DNA of 64,000 nt from assembly GCF_003184185.1 (NCBI RefSeq), contig NZ_QHJG01000021.1:164531-228530 (forward strand), written 5' to 3'. Origin of the DNA: Legionella qingyii. GTDB taxonomy: Bacteria; Pseudomonadota; Gammaproteobacteria; Legionellales; Legionellaceae. The position numbers and the translations under genes are program-made. This document shows, piece after piece, positions 37,999-47,244 of this stretch; positions within the stretch are counted from its first letter, which is position 1, and each line of letters begins with the position of its first letter. A model generated the notes under the pieces. The model saw nothing but the letters and a program-made list of their open reading frames with translations, ran no database searches and was not told the DNA's origin.

Positions 37999-39417
37999 CT
38001 ACACAATAGAATGTCGTGCCATTGGCAAATGGTCCATCTTGCGATATACATATTCCAAATGTTGGCTTAATCTCCCACGTATTTGCTGAGGAGTAATAAT
38101 TTCGTCGATTAATCCAGACACAAAAGCATCTTCTAAAGAAGGATCAAGATGCCGCATGTCAGTAACACAATGCTTCGTCTCAGTAGACACTTGTCCATCA
38201 GTATTTTGAACCCTTTTCGTAGTCTCTTTACTCATTACACCAAGAGTTGCTGTCTCCAAAGACAAGACCAGATCTCCTTGTTGAGATGCAGTTTGCATCA
38301 TCAGAAATGCTGCAGCTCCATAGCATTTACGCACAATCACACTCATTCTAGGAACTCGAGTTTGCATCGCAGCACATAGCCTCGCTCCGTGTTGTAACAA
38401 TCCCTTTTGTTCTTCGCGTTTTCCAGGCATAAATCCGGGAACATCAATTAAAGTAAGCACTGGAATCCGATAGGCATCACATATCCGAATAAATTTAGCT
38501 GCTTTTTGCGCTGCATCTGAATCAATTGCACCACTAAAACGAGTACTCTGATTAGCAACGATACCTACTACATACCCATGAATACGTACAAAAGCACAAA
38601 TCATGGCTTGTCCATAGGCGCTTTTGTATTGCCATATTTCAGAATTATCGACAATTGCCTGAATCAATTCGAGCATATTAAATGGCACTCGCGGATCAGC
38701 TGGAATATTGGGTAAAGCATGAACAGGCTCTTGCACCGAATGGATAGGAGGACATTCTCCACCATGTGATGGAAAAATGTTGAGCATGGCTTTTACATGA
38801 TTTATTTGCGCACTGATACTGTCATCGACAAAATCAGCAATACCTGTAGTACCTGCATGCATTGCTGTACCACCTAATTCACTCATACTGACTTTTTCGC
38901 CTATAGCTTGCTGAACTACCATCGGACTCGTTACCATTAGGTAACTGCGATGCTTGTTGAAAAAAAGCAGGTCCATTAGTACTGCAGAATAAGCGGGTGC
39001 CCCGAGAGTTGGAGCAACAAGCACCGCAAATTGTGGAATCACACCGGATAAGTTGATGTTACGTGCGATAATTTGTGTATATTCATCACCACTTAATAAA
39101 TTTTCTTCTAAAGAAATTCCCGGAGAGGCTAAAAAAGCAATAATCGGGATACGTAAATCTTTGGCCCTATCCATAAGACGCACAATTTTTTTTGCGCCCT
39201 GGCTCGTAATATACCCTCGGTTAACTGAATTATCATGGGCATATATTGCAACGGGACGGTGGTTTATTTTAGCCAACCCCGTAATCACTTCAGCACCAAA
39301 TTGTAAATGGGTTTGATTATTAGGAATATAATCAGCAAGTAATGGAAGAAAACTATGTTCGTCAATAAGATTTTCTATCCATTTCATCGTGGTTTTACCA
39401 ACGGACGACGAGGACAT
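37999..39417 (-). CDS. Acyl-CoA carboxylase beta (carboxyltransferase) subunit
   Basis: A 472-residue biotin-dependent carboxyltransferase subunit of the propionyl/acetyl-CoA carboxylase type. N- and C-terminal crotonase-like halves are present; the C-terminal half includes FMPGKREEQKGLLQHGARL and KCYGAAAFLMM with a Gly-Ala oxyanion hole. ATG 39417 starts MSSSSVGK; longer frames lack a good site. No biotin carboxylase, biotin carrier or decarboxylase partner lies nearby, so it must borrow one from elsewhere or work differently. It is first in the minus-strand arm and may supply a malonyl-type extender to the KAS III enzymes. Confidence 0.88.
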   Translation of the reverse strand: MSSSSVGKTTMKWIENLIDEHSFLPLLADYIPNNQTHLQFGAEVITGLAKINHRPVAIYAHDNSVNRGYITSQGAKKIVRLMDRAKDLRIPIIAFLASPGISLEENLLSGDEYTQIIARNINLSGVIPQFAVLVAPTLGAPAYSAVLMDLLFFNKHRSYLMVTSPMVVQQAIGEKVSMSELGGTAMHAGTTGIADFVDDSISAQINHVKAMLNIFPSHGGECPPIHSVQEPVHALPNIPADPRVPFNMLELIQAIVDNSEIWQYKSAYGQAMICAFVRIHGYVVGIVANQSTRFSGAIDSDAAQKAAKFIRICDAYRIPVLTLIDVPGFMPGKREEQKGLLQHGARLCAAMQTRVPRMSVIVRKCYGAAAFLMMQTASQQGDLVLSLETATLGVMSKETTKRVQNTDGQVSTETKHCVTDMRHLDPSLEDAFVSGLIDEIITPQQIRGRLSQHLEYVYRKMDHLPMARHSIV

Positions 39418-39577
39418 ATCATGCTCAGTTAAAATAAATTTTATATAAAATATACACTTCGTAATTACAAGGGTCAATTTTTCCTAAAAAACAGCTATAA
39501 TTTAGGCACATTGACTTCCTATAATTTATAGTACGCGCTAAAAAAAGCAAACTAAAGAACATAATAAAAGGTTATTT
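39418..39577. promoter_or_regulatory. Divergent promoter region of the acyl cluster
   Basis: The 160-bp gap between the two arms holds two TATAAT hexamers on the plus strand (39496-39501 and 39520-39525). The second lies inside a perfect 13-bp palindrome, CTATAATTTATAG (39519-39531). A shared regulator binding here could control both arms. No known operator was recognised. Confidence 0.4.
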
Positions 39578-40627
39578 ATGGAAATTTTGCATCCTAACAT
39601 TCGTTTTGATATTACAGCCGCATCTCGCGTCCTTCCTGACTCCCCCTCTATTACCAATCTGGAAATTTTACAAAACTTTCCAAGAACCTCAGAGCATTCT
39701 TTAGCTTTTTTAGAGAAATTTGCTGAAAAAATTGGCGAGGAGTTTGGTTTTTATTCCCGTTATTGGTGTCATAAACCTTGGGAATCTTTAGATAAGTCTC
39801 GAGAATTGACATCTGAATCCTTAGCGACTGAGGCGGTACAAAAATTGTTTGCGAACTATACCCCCTCAAAAATACATGCCTTTTTACTGGGCTCTACTAC
39901 CAATAAACGATTTACAGGCTCTCAAGCTGCTGCAGTTCTTGGGAACTTAGGAATAGATGCCCCTGCTTATGATTTAAAAACTGGCTGTTCAACTTCTCTA
40001 TCTACGCTTCATCTTGCCTACGCCTTAATGGCCTTAGGGTACCCTAATGTGATGGTGAGTTGTGCTGAAACCTTATCTAAAGTAATCGATCCTGAAAATG
40101 AAAAAACATGGATAGGATTAGGTGATGGTGCAGCCGCCTTGCTCATGGAAAAAAAAGAAACTGGTGCATTCACCGTTGAGAAAACCTTTTTTTCTACGGA
40201 AGGAAAATATGTAGAAGCATTTACCACCCATGGTGTTTTTCCCCCCTCCAAAGAACAAATCGATACTGTAGGCTATCACTTAATTGGTGATGAGTCGCTA
40301 ATGAAAGAACTCGCTTATACTAAATACAAGCAGATGCTAGCCCATTTATTACCTACAGAAGAGGATAGAAACGCTATTACCTGGATTATCCCTCATCAAG
40401 TAAATCGCAAATTAATTACCGAACTGCTCCAAGAAAACCAAATGATGAACAAAGCAATTATTTGGGACTCCGATACGATTGGTAATATTGGTGGTGCATC
40501 CATTCTCTATTCTCTGGCTAGAGCAATTGAAGAAAATATTTTTGATCGATCTGGAAAAATACTTATGATGAGTGTCGGAGGTGGCCTCTCCTATGCAGGA
40601 CAAGTTCTCCGATTTCACCAGTCATAA
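39578..40627 (+). CDS. Beta-ketoacyl-ACP synthase III-like condensing enzyme
   Basis: A 349-residue thiolase-fold enzyme with an intact Cys-His-Asn triad: Cys137 in KTGCSTS, His273 in IPHQVNRK and Asn303 in IGNIGGAS. GDGAAALLM is also conserved. FabH-like enzymes join an acyl starter to malonyl-ACP; relatives outside primary metabolism (OleA, PqsD, CerJ types) condense or transfer other acyl groups. It is the first gene of a six-gene operon, 6 bp before the FAAL gene, and AAAGG precedes its ATG. A housekeeping FabH role is unlikely given this context. Confidence 0.9.
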   Translation: MEILHPNIRFDITAASRVLPDSPSITNLEILQNFPRTSEHSLAFLEKFAEKIGEEFGFYSRYWCHKPWESLDKSRELTSESLATEAVQKLFANYTPSKIHAFLLGSTTNKRFTGSQAAAVLGNLGIDAPAYDLKTGCSTSLSTLHLAYALMALGYPNVMVSCAETLSKVIDPENEKTWIGLGDGAAALLMEKKETGAFTVEKTFFSTEGKYVEAFTTHGVFPPSKEQIDTVGYHLIGDESLMKELAYTKYKQMLAHLLPTEEDRNAITWIIPHQVNRKLITELLQENQMMNKAIIWDSDTIGNIGGASILYSLARAIEENIFDRSGKILMMSVGGGLSYAGQVLRFHQS

Positions 40628-40633
40628 GGGCCG

Positions 40634-42382
40634 ATGATGAATAAAGAGATTTTTAGCTGTGAATCACTAGTTGATGCAATTCGATCCAGAGCTCTTCATA
40701 CCCCAGAGAAAATAAGCTGCACTTTTCTAAACAGAAACTTAGAAGAAAAAATGACTTTTTTTGAATTGGATGAACGGGCAAGAGCCATTGCAGCACAATT
40801 ACAAGCCCAAGGAGTAAAACCTGGAGATAGAATCTTATTATTATTTTCTCCAGGACTACCCTTGATTCAGGCTTTTTTTGGTTGTCTTTACGCGGGATGT
40901 ATTGCTGTACCCATTTATCCTCCTGCCCAAGCAAAATTATTGGATAAAGCACATCGCATCATTCATAATGCACAACCAGTATGTGTGCTTATGACAGCCG
41001 ATCATTTGGTTAAATTTGCCACACTGGATTGTAAAGGAAAACCACATCTTGATGAAGTGCCATGCTTTGCTATAGACAGCATGGAATTACCAATGAGTTT
41101 TTTTTGGCACCCCCCCCTTATTCGCGGACAAGACATTGCATTTCTGCAGTACACATCAGGATCAACGATGCATCCTAAAGGGGTCATGGTCACCCACTGC
41201 AATTTATTGGATAATATTCACAAAATATATGCTGCATTTCAGTTAAATGAGGAAACTATTTCATTCAGTTGGCTTCCGCCCCATCATGATATGGGGTTAA
41301 TAGGTTATATTTTAACTCCGATTTATGCGGGGGTACCTACCTATCTGATGTCTCCATTTTCTTTTTTACAAAATCCTCTTTCCTGGTTACAAAACATTAG
41401 TAAATATCGAGCGACCATAAGCGGTAGCCCTAATTTCGCTTACGATTATTGTGTAAAACGCATTAAGGAAGAAAAAAAACAGGGGCTCGATTTAAGCTGC
41501 TGGCAAATTGCATCGAATGGGGCCGAACCCATTCGAAAAGAAACATTAGAACATTTTTATCATGCATTTAAAGATTATGGATTTCACAAAGAAGCCTTCT
41601 ATCCTTGTTATGGTTTGGCTGAAGCAACCTTGTTAGTTACAGGAAATACCCCAGGCACTCCCTATCGTACACTCACTTTGGCTAAAGAACAGTATCAGGA
41701 TCATCGTGTCCATTTTGCTACAGAAGAAAGCCCTCATAGCCATAGTTTAATTAGTTGCGGCCGCTTTATGCAAACAGTAAAAATTGTAGATCCGGAAACA
41801 CTCGCCCTCTGCAGTAATGACCAAATTGGTGAAATTTGGGTGCACAGTGCCAGCGTAGCCCAGGGATACTGGCAACAAAATGAAGAAACACAACATACGT
41901 TTCACGGTAAAATTTCTGGTGATGTAAGTAATCAATTGTATTTAAGAACTGGCGATTTAGGGTTTGTACATGAAGAGGAATTATATGTGACGGGTCGGAT
42001 TAAAGATTTGATTATCCTTTATGGTAAAAATCATTACCCGCAAGATATCGAGTACTCTATTCTCCATGCCCCAGTACATCACTCTCTGGGCAAATGTGCT
42101 GCGTTTGTTATTCAAAGAGAACAAGAATATGAACTGACCGTCATGTGTGAGGTAAAAAACCGTTTTATGTCGCCTGAGGAGCAAGATAATTTATTCAATA
42201 CAGTGTTTGAACTGATCTATCAGACACATCAACTCGAAATTCATAATATTATTCTTATTCCACTCAAAGCGATGCCGCATACAACCAGTGGGAAAATTCG
42301 TCGAAATTTCTGTCGCAAACATTTATTAGACAAAACATTACCTATAATCGCTACCTGGCGATTAAATAAGGTGGAGGGTTAA
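40634..42382 (+). CDS. Fatty-acyl-AMP ligase (FAAL-type)
   Basis: A 582-residue adenylate-forming enzyme. FAALs activate free fatty acids as acyl-AMP and load them on an acyl carrier protein instead of CoA. Seen are the A3 motif LQYTSGSTMHPKGVMVTH, SWLPPHHDMGLIG, YGLAEATL, the hinge motif YLRTGDLGF and A10 SGKIRRN with its lysine. The HHDMGLIG and LQYTSGST style and overall length fit FAAL rather than acyl-CoA synthetase. It is coupled to the upstream KAS III and followed by a second ligase after 4 bp. An ACP gene downstream is the likely acceptor. Confidence 0.9.
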   Translation: MMNKEIFSCESLVDAIRSRALHTPEKISCTFLNRNLEEKMTFFELDERARAIAAQLQAQGVKPGDRILLLFSPGLPLIQAFFGCLYAGCIAVPIYPPAQAKLLDKAHRIIHNAQPVCVLMTADHLVKFATLDCKGKPHLDEVPCFAIDSMELPMSFFWHPPLIRGQDIAFLQYTSGSTMHPKGVMVTHCNLLDNIHKIYAAFQLNEETISFSWLPPHHDMGLIGYILTPIYAGVPTYLMSPFSFLQNPLSWLQNISKYRATISGSPNFAYDYCVKRIKEEKKQGLDLSCWQIASNGAEPIRKETLEHFYHAFKDYGFHKEAFYPCYGLAEATLLVTGNTPGTPYRTLTLAKEQYQDHRVHFATEESPHSHSLISCGRFMQTVKIVDPETLALCSNDQIGEIWVHSASVAQGYWQQNEETQHTFHGKISGDVSNQLYLRTGDLGFVHEEELYVTGRIKDLIILYGKNHYPQDIEYSILHAPVHHSLGKCAAFVIQREQEYELTVMCEVKNRFMSPEEQDNLFNTVFELIYQTHQLEIHNIILIPLKAMPHTTSGKIRRNFCRKHLLDKTLPIIATWRLNKVEG

Positions 42383-42386
42383 GATC

Positions 42387-43742
42387 ATGCAATTTCTATC
42401 TCAAGAATCTCCAAATAGAATTGCATTAAGCTTCGAGGATCAGAAATTTAGTTTTGCTGAACTAGAAACCGCTATCCAAAAAATGTCGCCCCAGTTGAAA
42501 AAACTACCGCCAGGAATATTGGTTTTACACGCCATACCCCAGTCTTCATTTGTGATTCAATTGTTAGCTGCTTTAAACATCGGAAAACCTGTTGCACTCT
42601 TTGCTCCTCAAGAATTGGGGCAGGAAAAACGCCATCTTTTAGGTACGAATATGACGGTGTGTGAGCAGGGTAAGCTCATCGACATCCAGGAAAACAATCA
42701 TATCAAACATCACCCGGAACTTGCTTTAGTACTATTTACCTCCGGTAGTACAGGACAAATGAAAGCGGTACAACTGTCTCTAAAAAATATTACAGCAAAT
42801 TGCAAGGCAGTGATTAATGCACTTGAATTTTCCAGAATAGACGATCAATTATTATTTTTACCCCTGTCATACTCTTTTGGCCTCCTTGGTCAATTACTTC
42901 CTGGATTAATCGCTGGAATAAAAACACAACTGATTACGCAATTTACGGATATTAAAACACTATTAGAGACGCATGCTGTTCCTCAAATGTGGAGCGGTGT
43001 TCCCTCTCATTGGGTCGCGATTCATAAAATGGCGAGTCTTTTTCCGGAAAGTGCAGCAAAAATAAAAGCGATCGTCTCCGCTGGAGCACCCTTGAGCATT
43101 ACATTGCGTCATCGTTTGATACAGACCTTCCCCAATGCAATAATTTATAATAATTATGGTTTAACAGAAGCGGCCCCACGAGTATTGACTTATTCCAACA
43201 AAGATCCATTATTTCTTGAGGATTTTGCTGGCTATCCAGTAGGTGATTGGCAGATACGTTTGTCAGAAGAAAATGAGTTGCTCATTAAAGGGAGCCAGCT
43301 CATGTTGGGCTACTTGGGAGAGGAAAAACAAACTCGAATGCACAATGGTTGGTTTTTTACTGGGGATTTAGCAGAAAAACTACCCTCCGGGTTGGTGGCA
43401 ATTAAAGGACGCCTGGATCATATCGTCAATATAGGCGGTGAGAAAGTCAATTTAATTGATATAGAACATAAAATTTGCCAAATTGAAGGAATTAAGGAAG
43501 TCATTGTTATCCCTTTAGATGATGAATTATATGGTGTCCGTTTACTTGCATGTTTGGAACAAGACAATTTCAGCGCCACAACCACAGAACACATGCTTTC
43601 CGAACAATTAAAACAACATTTTTTACCCAAAAAACTTCCAATTACGGTGCATTTATTGAAAAAATTGCCACGTAACCAACACGGCAAGCTTGATAGAAAA
43701 GCGCTACTTTTAAGTCAGAAGGAAAAAATCCATGCTCACTGA
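42387..43742 (+). CDS. Second AMP-binding ligase, compact form
   Basis: A 451-residue adenylate-forming enzyme, shorter than most. A3 reads FTSGSTGQMKAVQLS, then NNYGLTEAAPR, GWFFTGDLAEKL and A10 NQHGKLDRKAL with its lysine, so it is probably active. The best ribosome-binding site, GGAGGG, lies 10 bases upstream. Its last 11 bp overlap the start of the ACP gene, which points to the ACP as its acceptor. Having two ligases in one operon suggests two different acids, such as a fatty acid and a second carboxylic acid, or a beta-lactone/OleC-like step. The substrate is unknown. Confidence 0.85.
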   Translation: MQFLSQESPNRIALSFEDQKFSFAELETAIQKMSPQLKKLPPGILVLHAIPQSSFVIQLLAALNIGKPVALFAPQELGQEKRHLLGTNMTVCEQGKLIDIQENNHIKHHPELALVLFTSGSTGQMKAVQLSLKNITANCKAVINALEFSRIDDQLLFLPLSYSFGLLGQLLPGLIAGIKTQLITQFTDIKTLLETHAVPQMWSGVPSHWVAIHKMASLFPESAAKIKAIVSAGAPLSITLRHRLIQTFPNAIIYNNYGLTEAAPRVLTYSNKDPLFLEDFAGYPVGDWQIRLSEENELLIKGSQLMLGYLGEEKQTRMHNGWFFTGDLAEKLPSGLVAIKGRLDHIVNIGGEKVNLIDIEHKICQIEGIKEVIVIPLDDELYGVRLLACLEQDNFSATTTEHMLSEQLKQHFLPKKLPITVHLLKKLPRNQHGKLDRKALLLSQKEKIHAH

Positions 43743-43965
43743 ACGAATTCGCAATACATTAGTAAAGATTGGACTAGGAAATCTTCCTAAAGATTCATCT
43801 GCCTCATTGGAACAAGGAGGCTTAGATAGCCTAATGTTAGCCTTACTCATCATCGAGTTGGAACGAGAATTCAAAATTAAGATTCCGGTTATCCCCTTAA
43901 TAAAAGAACACTATGAATCAATAGACAGTATAGAAAAACATTTAGTTGAGCTGGGGGCAAAATGA
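43732..43965 (+). CDS. Acyl carrier protein
   Basis: A 77-residue four-helix carrier. The phosphopantetheine attachment serine is Ser33 in GGLDSLM. It begins inside the ligase gene (11-bp overlap), and its stop overlaps the SDR start (ATGA). It is distinct in sequence from a typical AcpP and from the second carrier at 48442, so it is probably dedicated to this pathway. Activation needs a phosphopantetheinyl transferase, and none is encoded in the window. Confidence 0.92.
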   Translation: MLTERIRNTLVKIGLGNLPKDSSASLEQGGLDSLMLALLIIELEREFKIKIPVIPLIKEHYESIDSIEKHLVELGAK

Positions 43966-44717
43966 ATATTTTGATCACAGGCGGCTCATCGGATATCGCT
44001 CAAGCTATAGCTAAACGACGGTTGCAATTAGGTGATAAAATCATCATCACCAGCTCAAGTAAGGAAAGTCTAAACAAAACATTAGAGCATTATAAACAAC
44101 AAGACATGCAGGTCAGAGGCTTGGTATATAATTTTTCCAATCCAGAAGCCAGTAAGGATGAACTGCAAAATTTGCTGCAGGAGCCTTTAGATGGGATCAT
44201 TCTTAATGCGTTTACGCGTGTCAGCCAACTACGTAAATTGCATGCATTATCCTATCCTGCATTACGCACCTACATCGATGAAAATTTGCATGGTAATATT
44301 TGGTTAATTCATCAATTATTACCCGCTTTATTGGCCAATAAATTTGGGCGATTAATTCTAATTTCCAGCCTTTCTGCAATTACTGGTACCAGCCGCTATG
44401 GTGCTTATTGTGCGACCAAAGCCGCACTCGAAGGATTGTTTTTAAATCTTGCCGTAGATTACAGCGCCAATAATATTTTATCCAATGTTGTGCGTGTCGG
44501 TTTAATTAAGACCTCAAGAACCGAGCAATTTTGGAAAAGACCTGCCTATCAAGAAAAGATGGCACAAATTATTCCTCAAGGAACGATGGGAGAAGCAGCA
44601 CAAATTGCAGAGGCAACAGATCCTCTATTGTCCAGAACCTCATTTATAACAGGTTCTGTGATTACAGTAAGTGGAGGTTTACCACTCATGCGTTCTGAAG
44701 GAATATTATCATCATGA
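43962..44717 (+). CDS. Short-chain dehydrogenase/reductase
   Basis: A 251-residue Rossmann-fold oxidoreductase with the nucleotide motif TGGSSDIA (residues 7-14), LNAF in place of NNAG, a serine-rich ISSLS strand, and the YxxxK pair Tyr149/Lys153 in YCATKAAL. It ends with the GxV-VSGG-type tail (GSVITVSGGL). It is coupled by ATGA overlaps to the ACP upstream and the KAS III downstream. A FabG-like reduction of a beta-ketoacyl-ACP is the simplest role. Confidence 0.9.
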   Translation: MNILITGGSSDIAQAIAKRRLQLGDKIIITSSSKESLNKTLEHYKQQDMQVRGLVYNFSNPEASKDELQNLLQEPLDGIILNAFTRVSQLRKLHALSYPALRTYIDENLHGNIWLIHQLLPALLANKFGRLILISSLSAITGTSRYGAYCATKAALEGLFLNLAVDYSANNILSNVVRVGLIKTSRTEQFWKRPAYQEKMAQIIPQGTMGEAAQIAEATDPLLSRTSFITGSVITVSGGLPLMRSEGILSS

Positions 44718-45724
44718 ATTTATTACGCGCTGAAAAAAATATATACATAAAAGGACCATTTACAGCATTACCCGAGAAGGTTATGAGTAATCAAGAAGTA
44801 CTTAAATGGATGAATAGCACACAAAGTCCAACATTGGTTAGCTTCTCGACAGGAATTAGAAATAGACGTTGGGCCAATGAAGATCAGGCATGTAGTGATT
44901 TGGCGGTCCTGGCAGCAGAACAATTATTCACCGCGAAGCCTGGAGAAAAAGATAAAATCAACCAAATTATTTTGGCAACCATATCAGGAGATTACCTTGC
45001 TCCGCCGACCAGCCCCCTGGTGCAGCACCGACTTGGATTACCCAATACAGGTGCTTTTGATATTGGGGCAGCCTGTGCAGGTTTTGTAGTTGGTTTGCAT
45101 ACAAGTGCTGCCATTACTCAGGCAACCATGGGCTCCATCTTATTAATAGCCAGTGAAATCCGTTCTAAATTTTTAAATAAAAATAATTTTGCTACAAGTG
45201 TTCTTTTTGGCGATGGAGCAGCTGCTTGTATCGTATCCACAGATAAGGAAAATGCAGAGTTTCGTTTTCTTGCCTCTGCTTTATTTGCTGATGGAGAAGT
45301 CAGCGATACGGTATCCACTCCTGCAGGAGGTTCACGGTTGCCCGCAGCGAATTGCACGAACCCCGAATTGTTTTACATCACAATTAAAGAAAATACTGCA
45401 CTATTTATTAAAGCGGTGCATGGTATGGTTGATGGCGCAGAAGAGTTCCTGAAGGCATTAAACCTTACTACTGCAGATATTCAATGGTTGGTTCCCCATC
45501 AAGGAAATAAAAATTTAGTTTTATCTGTTGCTAAACAATTAGGTTTTCCCGAAGACCGTATCGTCAAGACCGTAGAAGAAACAGGTAATACTTCGGGTTC
45601 AAGTGTAGGCATTGCTCTGGATTATCTCCGCGAACATGCACACATCAAAGTAAAAGATAAGGTATTATTAGTTGCAGCAGGTGGAGGTGGTATTGCTGCT
45701 TGTGCTCTTTTAGAAGTTATCTAA
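44714..45724 (+). CDS. Beta-ketoacyl-ACP synthase III (second copy)
   Basis: A 336-residue FabH-like enzyme with the complete triad: Cys121 in AACAGFVVG, His262 in VPHQGNKNL and Asn292 in GNTSGSSVG. GDGAAACIV and the C-terminal AAGGGGIAACALLEV are typical. It is last in the six-gene operon. It is closer to classical FabH than the first KAS III, so the two probably do different steps. An intergenic repeat follows the stop. Confidence 0.92.
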   Translation: MNLLRAEKNIYIKGPFTALPEKVMSNQEVLKWMNSTQSPTLVSFSTGIRNRRWANEDQACSDLAVLAAEQLFTAKPGEKDKINQIILATISGDYLAPPTSPLVQHRLGLPNTGAFDIGAACAGFVVGLHTSAAITQATMGSILLIASEIRSKFLNKNNFATSVLFGDGAAACIVSTDKENAEFRFLASALFADGEVSDTVSTPAGGSRLPAANCTNPELFYITIKENTALFIKAVHGMVDGAEEFLKALNLTTADIQWLVPHQGNKNLVLSVAKQLGFPEDRIVKTVEETGNTSGSSVGIALDYLREHAHIKVKDKVLLVAAGGGGIAACALLEVI

Positions 45725-45737
45725 TGTAATTTACATT

Positions 45738-45770
45738 GTAGCCTGGGTGCAACGCAGCAAAACCCGGGTT
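45738..45770. repeat. Interspersed GTAGCCTGGG...ACCCGGG element
   Basis: An imperfect palindrome whose ends (GTAGCCTGGGT and AACCCGGGTT) pair across GCAACGCAGCAA. It is related to the elements at 828, 50391, 53152, 55310 and 59871. It lies between convergent genes and could act as a bidirectional transcript end. Confidence 0.65.
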
Positions 45771-45794
45771 ATGACTTCGCCTTTACCCTACCCT

Positions 45795-47111
45795 TTAAAA
45801 GTCTAGCTTCGAATCAAACCAGAATTCGGCCAGTGGTGTTCCTTTATAATGCGCCAAATGAAAATTAAAAAACTCTTTTGCTGCCTTTTTTTTCTTGTTT
45901 TGTAATAAGCAAAGCAAATAAGTCTGCGCAATGATTTCTGACTGAGCGTCACTGCCTCCGATTTCTGTGCGTCTGGAGATACAAGGAGCCATCCAATGAT
46001 AAGCAGATTGAAAGTCATTATTCACAAACGCATGAATCCCTTTACTTAAAGGCAGAATAACGGAAAGCCAAAGCGATTGGTTATAGCCATTAGACAGGTT
46101 TTTAGCATATGTTTCAATCGATATTAGAGATTTATGAATTGCATCTTCCTGACCTAAACGAGCAAGACAATATACGTAATGAACTGTATTAAAACCGGTG
46201 TAATGTGTAAAAGGATTTTCATCAAGATAATTTGCAATAACTTTAAATTGCTCGATCTGCGGCAATCCTGCAATATCCAGACGCCATAATAGTGAAATAG
46301 CATCTATTTGCTCGGTAACAATTTCCGGAGAGATACCAAAAATAACAGGATATAAGTTCATTACCTTATCTACTTGTCGTAATGCAAGGTAAAATAATGC
46401 CAAATGCCAACTGTTATGTCCGCGAAGAAGTGTTGAGATCTGCTCCCAGCTCCCTCGAAACGTTTCTAAAGCCGCTATCCCTTTCGCACTATTCTTTGTG
46501 TTGAGATAGATATGAGCCAGGGTATGGTGCGCCCAAGGTGTGAGTGGTTCGATGGTCAAAGCCTTTTCCGCCAAACGTTGCGCGTCCGATATATGGCCAG
46601 ATAATTCCGCTGCAAAAGAATGCATGGCTAAAAAATGGGATTCATCTTGATTATGTGGTGCTATCTGCTCACAAAATTTCAAATAGTGATGACCGTTGTA
46701 AGCTTGTCCCGAACAATAAAATAACCATTCAGCAAACTTTGCTGCTAAAGTATCGCGCGGATATAAAGCCGTTAAAGCCGCTAAAATAGTTAAAGCAGTT
46801 TCATACTCCAAATTCATCCAGGCTTTAACGGCTTGATACGTTAGATTTTCTCTTAAATTAACTGAATACAATAATTTTTCAGCTTGCGCTAAATGTGCTT
46901 TTGCTAGAGATGTAGCTGCATCAGTTTGGCCATAAAGATAGAACGCTGCAGTATAAACCTGAAGGAGCAAATTATCGGGATTATTTTTGACCGCATCTAA
47001 AATAAAATGAGGGTCCTTGCCCGCTCCCAAAATTTGTTGATGGAAATGATTGATGCTTTCTATAACTTGCAATGATTGAGTCGTTACGGATAAACCACGA
47101 TTTGTTTCCAT
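45795..47111 (-). CDS. Tetratricopeptide-repeat protein
   Basis: A 438-residue all-helical cytoplasmic protein with TPR-like helix pairs through most of its length (LAQAEKLLYSVN, AWMNLEYETALTILAAL, ISDAQRLAEKALTIEPLTPWAHHTLAHIYL). ATG 47111 has GGGA six bases upstream; an upstream in-frame start at 47180 is less likely. It lies inside the acyl cluster between the operon and the exporter-ACP pair but points away from both. It may be a scaffold for other proteins; no catalytic motif was seen. Confidence 0.8.
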   Translation of the reverse strand: METNRGLSVTTQSLQVIESINHFHQQILGAGKDPHFILDAVKNNPDNLLLQVYTAAFYLYGQTDAATSLAKAHLAQAEKLLYSVNLRENLTYQAVKAWMNLEYETALTILAALTALYPRDTLAAKFAEWLFYCSGQAYNGHHYLKFCEQIAPHNQDESHFLAMHSFAAELSGHISDAQRLAEKALTIEPLTPWAHHTLAHIYLNTKNSAKGIAALETFRGSWEQISTLLRGHNSWHLALFYLALRQVDKVMNLYPVIFGISPEIVTEQIDAISLLWRLDIAGLPQIEQFKVIANYLDENPFTHYTGFNTVHYVYCLARLGQEDAIHKSLISIETYAKNLSNGYNQSLWLSVILPLSKGIHAFVNNDFQSAYHWMAPCISRRTEIGGSDAQSEIIAQTYLLCLLQNKKKKAAKEFFNFHLAHYKGTPLAEFWFDSKLDF

Positions 47112-47244
47112 ATTATTCCCGACGAAGATCAGCTCCCTTTTTTTATTATATATCTCTTTAAGGTAAATAAGATCAAACATAATTTATTGCGTCAATAAAA
47201 GTCATCAGATAATCTATCCGCCCAAAATTCAGAATGGAAGAATT

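Noticed and set aside
40018..40251. Antisense frame in the first KAS III gene
   Set aside because: It is a shadow of the conserved enzyme with no start site.
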